From Saccharopolyspora_C sp040643635 (GTDB taxonomy: Bacteria; Actinomycetota; Actinomycetes; Mycobacteriales; Pseudonocardiaceae): 64,000 nt of DNA. Positions 57,981 to 64,000 of the stretch are shown piece by piece; positions within the stretch are counted from its first letter, which is position 1; every line of letters starts with the position of its first letter. The stretch covers positions 1-64,000 of the forward strand of contig NZ_JBEYUS010000031.1 in assembly GCF_040643635.1 (NCBI RefSeq), read 5' to 3'. The translations under genes were made by a program, and so were the position numbers. The notes under the pieces were generated by a model. It was not told the DNA's origin and made no database searches. It saw nothing but the letters and a program-made list of their open reading frames with translations.

Positions 57981-58043
57981 CGGCCGCTCCGTTCGCCATG
58001 TCCGACAACGTCCGGCAACGCTATGGTCGGCGCGCCGAGCCGG

Positions 58044-60257
58044 TCAATCCGCCGCGGGCAGGATCGGCTCGTCCGTTCCGCCGCACGGATCGGCCCGGGG
58101 CACCACCCGTTCCGGCTCGGCGCGCGGGTCCTCCAGGTGGGTGCGCAGCAGCGCGTGCCGGAACTGGTACACCGGGCCGTGCCTGCGCAGCACGCCGCGT
58201 TCGTGGGCGTCGGTGAGGAACGCGATCGGCCGCCACGGCAACCTCCCGCGCAGCGGCAACCAGATGCGGCCGAACACGACCCACTCGCCCCAGGCGCTCC
58301 ACGCGAGGATCGCCCCGAGACCGCCGCCGACCCCGCCCAGGACGCCGAAGTTGAGGCTGCTCAGCCACGTCCACACCAGCTCGAGCCCCCACAACCGGCC
58401 ACTGAGCAGGTCCACCACCAGATATCCGCTGACACCGACGGACAGCCCGAACACCGGGCCGAACAGCAGCAGCTGGAACAGCGCGGCGCGGCGGTTGGCG
58501 GCCAGCAGCGCCTCGGGGCTGGCCGCCGCGCTGATGTCGATGGGGGCGTCGAACAGCGCCGCGAGGAACAGCACGAGCCCGGCGCCGAGGCCGAACATCG
58601 CCGCGAACAGCAGCCCGTCCACCACCGCGGTCGGCAGCACCGGTGCGCCGGTCAGGCCGGCGCGCACCAGCCCGGGCACGAACCCGCAGCAGAACCCGAA
58701 CGCGGTCCCCAGCAGCAGCGCCACGGCGGCCCTGGTGGCGATCGTGCGCAAGGACCGGGAGTCCGGCCTGCGCGGTCCGCGCCGGAACCGGAGGCGCACG
58801 TGCGAGGGCTGGACCGCGGCGCGCCGGATCACGAGCCCCGCACCGTGCGCCAGCCCGAACCCGGCCCCGGCGACCGCCCCGTTGAGGACGCCGTCCGCGG
58901 CGGCGGCGACCAGGCTCTCGGCCACGCCGCTTCCGCCCGCCACGTAGAGGAACCAGTGCCCGAGGAACACCACCGCGCCCACCGCGACCCCGGTGACCAG
59001 GGCGACCACCAGCATCCGGGTGCGCCGGGGCAGATCGTGGGCGATCTTCCACCAGGCGAGGTCCTGGGCGTCCCGCCGCGCGCGATCGTGCTCGCGGGCG
59101 TCCCGCCGGGCCAGGTGGGTGGCGAGGTACCGGAACCAGGGCTGCACCTGCCGCGACGTCCACGGCCTGCGCCACCGGATCGGCCGGGCGGTGGCGAGCT
59201 CGTCGTCGTAGGTGGTCGGGACGTACTTCTCCAGCAGGTGGCGCCGCAGCAGGGCCGGAGTCGGGAAGCGGGTGGTGTCGAGCAGTTCTTCCGGGCGGGC
59301 ACCCGCTTCGCGGTACGCGGCGCGGGCCAGCGACGCCATCAGCGGATTCCGCAGCACGTGCCGCAGGTTCCGGGACGCCGCGTCGTGCGGCGGGTGCCGC
59401 AGGACCGGTTCCCAGCGGCGGCCCGCCTCGGTCCCGCTCCGCACCAGGTGCCGGGTCAGGTCGTGCTCGGCGAGTTCGTCGAGCCGGATCGCGGCGGCCG
59501 ACTTCACCGGCTCGGATTCGGCCAGCAGGGCCGCGTACTCCTCTTCCCGGCTGGTCAGCAGCAGCGGTCCGTCGTGCCTGCTGAGCGCGTGCAGCGCGCT
59601 GCGGCGCCGGGGTTCGGCGATCTCGTCGAAGCCGTCGAGCACGGGCAGGACCAGTTCGGAATCGACCAGGTCCGCCGCCGTCCGCCGGCCGCCCGGTTGC
59701 GGGTAGTCGTGCGCGAGCCGATCGGCCAGCCAGTGCTGGAGGTCGACCTCGCGCGGGTCCCAGGGGCCGAGGTCGAAGCGGACCGGAACCGGTCGGCGGA
59801 CCTGCCCGCGCCCGTCCAGCATCCGCAGCACGAAGTCGACGGTGAGCACCGTCTTGCCGGATCCGGCGGGACCCAGCACCACGAGCCGTCCGGACGGCAC
59901 CTTGCGGTAGGTCGGCACGATGCCGCGCCGCTCCTCGTCGAACACGCCGGAGAGGTCGATGGCGGATTCCCGGTCGCGGTGCAGCTCCGCCGGTGCGGCG
60001 GCCCACCGCACCGGGAGCGCGTCGTGCTCGCGCAGCACCCGCTCCTTCTCCCGCTTCCAGCGGGTGCGCACCTCCCGCCCCAGCACGCGCAGCGGCTCGT
60101 CGAGCGCGGTCGGCCGATCGAGCCCGATGGACCGGGCCGGGTCGCCGTGCAGCACGCCGGTCTGGATCAAGGTCTCCACCCGGGCGCCGTCGCCGAGGCG
60201 GACGGTGTTCTCCACCCGATCGGCGGCTGGGCCGGAGCGCTCGTCAGAACCCGACAT
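58044..60257 (-). CDS. NACHT-domain NTPase with C-terminal membrane region
   Basis: This 737-aa protein has an N-terminal low-complexity part (DRVENTVRLGDGARVETLIQ), a NACHT NTPase (Walker A VVLGPAGSGKT, Walker B LVLPVLDGFDE, then LLLTSREEEY) and, from about residue 410, a series of hydrophobic helices (RMLVVALVTGVAVGAVVFLG, LLLGTAFGFCCGFVPGLV, LLFAAMFGLGAGLVLFLA, LLLFGPVFGLSVGVSGYLVV) followed by a cytosolic tail. ATG at 60257 follows GGGGAGG. Several bacterial NACHT proteins mediate phage defence by triggering membrane or other effectors, and others are signalling proteins. No neighbouring defence genes are visible. Confidence 0.85.
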   Translation of the reverse strand: MSGSDERSGPAADRVENTVRLGDGARVETLIQTGVLHGDPARSIGLDRPTALDEPLRVLGREVRTRWKREKERVLREHDALPVRWAAAPAELHRDRESAIDLSGVFDEERRGIVPTYRKVPSGRLVVLGPAGSGKTVLTVDFVLRMLDGRGQVRRPVPVRFDLGPWDPREVDLQHWLADRLAHDYPQPGGRRTAADLVDSELVLPVLDGFDEIAEPRRRSALHALSRHDGPLLLTSREEEYAALLAESEPVKSAAAIRLDELAEHDLTRHLVRSGTEAGRRWEPVLRHPPHDAASRNLRHVLRNPLMASLARAAYREAGARPEELLDTTRFPTPALLRRHLLEKYVPTTYDDELATARPIRWRRPWTSRQVQPWFRYLATHLARRDAREHDRARRDAQDLAWWKIAHDLPRRTRMLVVALVTGVAVGAVVFLGHWFLYVAGGSGVAESLVAAAADGVLNGAVAGAGFGLAHGAGLVIRRAAVQPSHVRLRFRRGPRRPDSRSLRTIATRAAVALLLGTAFGFCCGFVPGLVRAGLTGAPVLPTAVVDGLLFAAMFGLGAGLVLFLAALFDAPIDISAAASPEALLAANRRAALFQLLLFGPVFGLSVGVSGYLVVDLLSGRLWGLELVWTWLSSLNFGVLGGVGGGLGAILAWSAWGEWVVFGRIWLPLRGRLPWRPIAFLTDAHERGVLRRHGPVYQFRHALLRTHLEDPRAEPERVVPRADPCGGTDEPILPAAD

Positions 60258-60521
60258 CCCACGAACCTCCCCGGAGGGCGGCCCCGTCCGCCCCGGAAGG
60301 ACAAGGTCCCACAACTCGGCGGCGCTGAACACGGCCGCGCTGCGACCGGATCACCGGAAAACTCCTCAGTATATGCCGAAAGCAGTGGGAGTTCGCGCGC
60401 TGGTGCGGAATGTTGCCGCCGCGATCACCCGACTGGCCGCTGGAGCCCGGCGTCCGGCCTTGGTTCGCTCAGCACGGCACCCGCCCAGGGGAGGCGGGTC
60501 GACATCAGACGGGGGACCCTG

Positions 60522-61595
60522 ATGCGAACCGAACACCGCACCGCGCCGCGCCGCTGGGCCGCGGCACTGATCGCGCTCACCGCCACCGCCGCGCTCACCG
60601 GGCCCGCGGCGCACGCCGCACCCGCGACGCCGCACTTCGCCGACGGGCACGGGATCACCGTCGTCGGGCAGCCGGAATGGCACAGCGAGCGGACGTTCAC
60701 CATCACCGTCCGCACCGACCAGGTGCCGGAACACCCGCCGCTGCCGGGCCAGGTCTCCGGCGAGCACGTCGTCATGGTGACGCTGCCCGACGGTTACGAC
60801 GGCACCACCCGCTACCCGGTGCACTACACGCTGCACGGCTCGCCGGAATACCCGAACGCCGTGCAGAACATGGAGATCACCGAGGAGGCCACCGCAGGCG
60901 TCCCGCTGATCACCGTGGAGCCCAACGGCGGCGGTCGCGGCTGGTACACCAACTGGGTGGCGCCGGGGAGCTCCGGCGTGCAGCACTGGGAGACCTTCCA
61001 CCTCGACCAGCTGATCCCGCTGATCGACGACAACCTCGCCACCATCGCCACCCGCGAGGGCCGGGCCATCTCCGGGCACTCGATGGGCGGGTTCGGCGCG
61101 TTCCACTACGCCGAGCACCGGCCCGACCTGTTCCGCTACGTCGGCAGCTTCTCCGGCGACCTCGACCTGCTGAACCCGGAGATGCGGGCCGCGGTCACCG
61201 CGTCGGCGCTGTGGGACGGCGCGGGAACCCCGCTCGACCCGCCGGAAGCGATCTTCGGGTCGCCGGTGTGGCCGAACGACGGCATCTGGAACGCGCAGAG
61301 CCCCGCGCAGCACGTCGGAGCGCTGCGCGGCATGGGAGTCGCGATCTACGCGGGCAACGGCGGGAACCTGCTGGAGGACCCGGTCCTGGCCATCGCGGAG
61401 AACCGGGTGCGGGAGACCGCGGTGGTCACCGCGGCGAACCTCGCGGCGGCGGGCATCCCGCACGACTTCCTCGACTACGGCGACGGCAGCGGCTGGGGCG
61501 AGGGGTGCAACGGCAAGCACGCCCAGCGGGCCTGCCTGCAAGCCGACCACGACGACTACGTCGGCCGCATCATGGACGTCCTGCAGCACCCCTAG
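60522..61595 (+). CDS. Secreted esterase (antigen 85/PF00756-like)
   Basis: This 357-aa protein has a signal peptide (MRTEHRTAPRRWAAALIALT, then an Ala-rich h-region ending AHAAPA) and an alpha/beta-hydrolase domain with the nucleophile elbow AISGHSMGGFGAFHYAEH (Ser in GHSMG). The late DHDDYVGRIMDVL supplies a likely His. It should be an extracellular ester or trehalose-type transferase/hydrolase. The ATG at 60522 follows GGGGGA by 6 bp. A perfect family-2 hairpin separates it from the convergent ilvA. Confidence 0.9.
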   Translation: MRTEHRTAPRRWAAALIALTATAALTGPAAHAAPATPHFADGHGITVVGQPEWHSERTFTITVRTDQVPEHPPLPGQVSGEHVVMVTLPDGYDGTTRYPVHYTLHGSPEYPNAVQNMEITEEATAGVPLITVEPNGGGRGWYTNWVAPGSSGVQHWETFHLDQLIPLIDDNLATIATREGRAISGHSMGGFGAFHYAEHRPDLFRYVGSFSGDLDLLNPEMRAAVTASALWDGAGTPLDPPEAIFGSPVWPNDGIWNAQSPAQHVGALRGMGVAIYAGNGGNLLEDPVLAIAENRVRETAVVTAANLAAAGIPHDFLDYGDGSGWGEGCNGKHAQRACLQADHDDYVGRIMDVLQHP

Positions 61596-61603
61596 CCGCG
61601 GGA

Positions 61604-61634
61604 GGTGAACGGCCCGGCGGGTGGGCCGTTCACC
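61604..61634. terminator. Family-2 palindrome acting between convergent esterase and ilvA
   Basis: GGTGAACGGCCC and GGGCCGTTCACC form a perfect 12-bp stem with a 7-nt loop in the 48-bp gap between two stop codons. It shares the arms of the copies at 19.9 and 29.8 kb but has lost the long loop, so it is a short form of that family and a likely bidirectional terminator. Confidence 0.8.
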
Positions 61635-61643
61635 CCGGCGAAC

Positions 61644-62897
61644 TCACACCAGGAAGTGGAACAGCGGGCTGTCCGGGGGAACCTGCTGGATGCGGTGCGG
61701 GATCGCTTCCATGCGCTTGAGGATCGGGTCCAGGTTCTCGGGGGCGCCGAGTTCGAGGCCGACCAGGGCGGGGCCGGTCTCCCGGTTGTTGCGCTTGACG
61801 TACTCGAACAGGGCGATGTCGTCGTCCGGGCCGAGCACGTCGTCCAGGAACCGGCGCAGTGCACCGGGTTCCTGCGGGAACTCGACGAGGAAGTAGTGCT
61901 TGCGCCCTTCGAACACGAGCGCCCGCTCCACGATCTCCGCGTACCGGCTCACGTCGTTGTTGCCGCCGGAGATCAGCGACACCACCGTCGAACCCGGCGC
62001 GAGCCCGAGGTCCTGGGCGAGCGCGGCGGGCGACAGCGCGCCCGCGGGTTCGCTGATGATGCCGTCCGACTGGTACAGGTCGAGGATCTCGACGCAGATC
62101 TGCCCCTCCGGCACGGCCACCAGCTCCGGCGGGTCGAGCGCGGCGATGGCGTGCGGGTTGCGGCCGACGACGCGCACCGCGGCGCCGTCCACGAACGGAT
62201 CCAGATCGTCCACAGGGGACGGTTCGCCGCGGTCGATGGCGAGCGCCATGCTCGCCGCGCCCTGCGGTTCGGCGCCGATCACCCGCACCTGCGGGTGGTT
62301 CTCCCGCAGCCAGGCGAGGGTGCCCGCGAGCAGCCCGCCACCGCCGACGGGCACCACCACCGCGTCGGGGGCCTTGCCGAGCTGCTGCACGACCTCGCGG
62401 ATCACGGTGCCCTGACCGGCGATGGTGCGCGGGTCGTCGAACGCGGGGATGAGCGTCATGCCGCTGTCGGCCGCGTCGGCGCGGGCCGCGGCGTCGGCGT
62501 CGTCGTAGGTGTCGCCGAGCACGATGACCTCGACGTGGCTGCCGCCGAAGCGGGCCACCCGCTGCCGCTTCTGCCGCGGCGTGGTGCGCGGCAGGTACAC
62601 GCGGGCGGAGACGCCGAGCGACTCGCAGGCGAACGCCACGCCCTGCGCGTGGTTGCCCGCGCTGGCGCACACGACGCCGCGCTCGCGCTGTTCCGCGGAG
62701 AGCTGGCTGATGAAGTTGTACGCCCCGCGCACCTTGTAGGACCGCACCGGCGTGAGGTCCTCCCGCTTGAGCCACACGTCGAGCCCGTGCCGGGTGGAGA
62801 GCCGTTCGTTGTGCTGCAGCGGGGTCGGGGGGATCGTCGTGCTGAACCGCTGGGCCGCGGCGTCCACGTCCGCGGCGCGCACCGGGCTTGGCGACAC
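61644..62897 (-). CDS. ilvA: Threonine ammonia-lyase (biosynthetic)
   Basis: This 417-aa PLP enzyme has LKREDLTPVRSYKVRGAYNF (in part, with the PLP-binding Lys), ASAGNHAQGVAFAC, VPVGGGGLLAGT and ISGGNNDVSR. The C-terminal ~85 residues (YFLVEFPQEPGALRRFLDDV onward) form an ACT-like regulatory domain, as in feedback-regulated IlvA that makes 2-oxobutyrate for isoleucine. The GTG at 62897 has AGGAGG 9 bp upstream. Its product also feeds propionyl-type polyketide units, though the PKS seen here uses malonyl-CoA only. Confidence 0.96.
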   Translation of the reverse strand: MSPSPVRAADVDAAAQRFSTTIPPTPLQHNERLSTRHGLDVWLKREDLTPVRSYKVRGAYNFISQLSAEQRERGVVCASAGNHAQGVAFACESLGVSARVYLPRTTPRQKRQRVARFGGSHVEVIVLGDTYDDADAAARADAADSGMTLIPAFDDPRTIAGQGTVIREVVQQLGKAPDAVVVPVGGGGLLAGTLAWLRENHPQVRVIGAEPQGAASMALAIDRGEPSPVDDLDPFVDGAAVRVVGRNPHAIAALDPPELVAVPEGQICVEILDLYQSDGIISEPAGALSPAALAQDLGLAPGSTVVSLISGGNNDVSRYAEIVERALVFEGRKHYFLVEFPQEPGALRRFLDDVLGPDDDIALFEYVKRNNRETGPALVGLELGAPENLDPILKRMEAIPHRIQQVPPDSPLFHFLV

Positions 62898-63401
62898 GTC
62901 GTCGACCTCCTGTCGGGTGTGTCGGTGTTGGGGCACGGGTCCGAGCATGGTCCTGCCGGTCGCGCGGCCCGGCGGCGGGGGTGGGCCCGCGCGGCCGTGT
63001 TCGGCCGCTTCGGTGACGCTGCGCACAGGATCTGCTGCTCGTATCACCCGATGTGGAGCCGATCCGATGCGGACGGTCGTCGGTGGTGACCCTGTGCGTC
63101 GATCTCCCAGTGCATGGGAATCCTGAACACCGCTCGCATTCCACCTGGTGGACGTCCCGGGCTCGGCGGGCCGTCCGCAATGCCCGCTTCGCCGGATCGG
63201 GCGCCCGGTCTCCGGGACGACCCCGGCAGCGGCCGCGAGATCCACCCGGAATCCGTTGCGGTACCGCCGAACGCGCGGTCCACCGCCCAGAAAACCGGGA
63301 AATTTCCAGGAGATCCGACCGCGTCGCGGGGACCTACGATGACCCGGACCTGCTCGCCCGCGCCATCCGGCCGGGGAAGTGCCGCGACGCAAGGGGAATC
63401 G
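62898..63401. other. Divergent promoter region of ilvA and a glycoside hydrolase gene
   Basis: This 504-bp gap has no convincing gene. The only palindrome I note is GGAAATTTCC (63298-63307), an AT-centred 10-mer 94 bp upstream of the hydrolase start that could be an operator. No attenuator or T-box structure was recognised on the ilvA side. Confidence 0.5.
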
Positions 63402-64000
63402 ATGCTCGGGACGTTCACGCGCCGGACCTGGTGGACCGCGCTGGCTGCGACCGCGGCCCTGCTGCTCGCCCCCGCCACCGCCGGAGCCGACGAGTCCGGC
63501 GGCAAGGGCGTCAGCGTGAACCCGGGCGACGGCGTGGACCAGGCGCTGCGCGACGTCGGCGCCGACTGGTACTACGGCTGGGCCGCCGACCCGCAGGGCG
63601 TCACCGCACCCGACGGCGTCGAATTCGTGCCGATGATCTGGGGCGCCGACTCGGTGAACCAGCAGGACCTGGAGGCGGCGAAGCAGTCCGGGTCGACGCT
63701 GCTCACCTTCAACGAACCGGACTTCGACGAGCAGGCCGGGATGAGCGTCGAGCAGGCCCTCGACCTGTGGCCGCAGCTGGAGGAGACCGGGATGCGGCTG
63801 AGCGCACCCGCCGTCGCCACCGGCGCCGACCAGGACGGCGGCTGGCTCGACCGGTTCCTGCGCGGTGCCGACGAGCGCGGCCTGCGCGTCGACTTCATCC
63901 CGCTGCACTGGTACGGCGGCGATTTCTCCCCGCAGGCCACCGATCAGCTCCGCGACTACGTGCAGGCCGTGCACGACCGCTACGGGAAGCCGGTGTGGGT
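63402..64000 (+). CDS. Secreted Asl1-like glycoside hydrolase (GH128-like), 3'-truncated
   Basis: The frame runs from ATG 63402 past the window end (199 codons visible). It has a signal peptide (MLGTFTRRTWWTALAATAAL, then LLAPATAGADES). The mature part has ADWYYGWAADP, FVPMIWGAD, LLTFNEPDF with a likely catalytic Glu in NEPD and a late LHWYGGDF, typical of Asl1-like glycosyl hydrolases that cut beta-1,3-glucans. AAGGGGAATCG sits at 5-6 bp spacing from the ATG. The C-terminal part lies beyond the window. Confidence 0.82.
   Translation, partial: MLGTFTRRTWWTALAATAALLLAPATAGADESGGKGVSVNPGDGVDQALRDVGADWYYGWAADPQGVTAPDGVEFVPMIWGADSVNQQDLEAAKQSGSTLLTFNEPDFDEQAGMSVEQALDLWPQLEETGMRLSAPAVATGADQDGGWLDRFLRGADERGLRVDFIPLHWYGGDFSPQATDQLRDYVQAVHDRYGKPVW

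Noticed and set aside
56844..60521. Apparent long plus-strand frame (1583 codons) leading into the esterase
   Set aside because: Only the last 357 codons from the ATG at 60522 carry a signal peptide and hydrolase motifs. The upstream part is antisense to the GNAT, U32-like and NACHT genes.
61644..62897. IlvA as a precursor supplier for the PKS cluster
   Set aside because: It is 43 kb away and looks like the housekeeping feedback-regulated enzyme; both PKS ATs seen here are malonyl-specific.

Overview
The window is very GC-rich DNA with mostly C/G-ending codons, frequent GTG starts, 1-4 bp stop/start overlaps and purine-rich ribosome binding sites. Together with modular PKS and TDP-deoxysugar genes, XRE/DUF397 pairs, many TetR regulators and a CsbD protein, this points to a filamentous actinomycete. 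Pseudonocardiaceae (Saccharopolyspora-like) is my guess; no rRNA or other taxonomic marker is present. No tRNA, rRNA, CRISPR array, transposase or integrase was recognised.

Region 1 (1-18.6 kb) is one end of a glycosylated type I polyketide cluster. It holds the 3' part of a PKS gene (KR-ACP, then two complete KS-AT-DH-KR-ACP modules, all malonyl-specific, with a C-terminal docking tail and no thioesterase), a DrrAB-type exporter, a deoxysugar glycosyltransferase, and a translationally coupled 2,3-dehydratase / 3-ketoreductase / 4-ketoreductase set for a TDP-2,6-dideoxyhexose. The parts predict a polyene-containing, glycosylated polyketide.

Region 2 (18.7-31.4 kb) is accessory metabolism: a CBS-pair protein, an ABM monooxygenase, a bicupin + flavin monooxygenase operon with a divergent TetR, a TetR/zinc alcohol dehydrogenase divergon with a palindromic operator, a one-domain voltage-gated cation channel, HtpG, and a TetR/P450 pair with a perfect palindrome between them.

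Region 3 (31.4-34.6 kb) is a compact regulatory island: an XRE repressor coupled to a DUF397 protein, a perfect 13-bp inverted repeat, a divergent operon of a 26-aa ORF and two Cys/His-rich small proteins, then three tandem near-identical DUF397 genes, each with its own RBS and terminator.

Region 4 (34.6-45.3 kb) has a sulfatase / ROK regulator / MFS sugar porter group, a MacB-like ABC exporter, an AraC-type regulator divergent from a cupin, a DUF457 membrane protein and a small membrane protein. Region 5 (45.8-52.2 kb) looks like an orphan aromatic mini-cluster: an EhpF-like adenylating enzyme, a fused acyl reductase-O-methyltransferase, a TetR, an ABM monooxygenase and an aromatic ammonia-lyase homologue whose MIO tripeptide reads Gly-Thr-Gly. 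Region 6 (52.4-64 kb) has a HEPN/Abi-like protein, CsbD, a TPP-dependent oxidase, membrane and lipoproteins, a GNAT, a U32-like protein, a membrane NACHT NTPase, a secreted esterase, IlvA and the start of a secreted Asl1-like glycoside hydrolase.

Two families of dispersed palindromic repeats lie at gene 3' ends: a ~160-bp two-hairpin element whose arms co-vary between copies, and a ~50-bp hairpin with a conserved asymmetric loop. Several separate short tandem-repeat arrays also occur.
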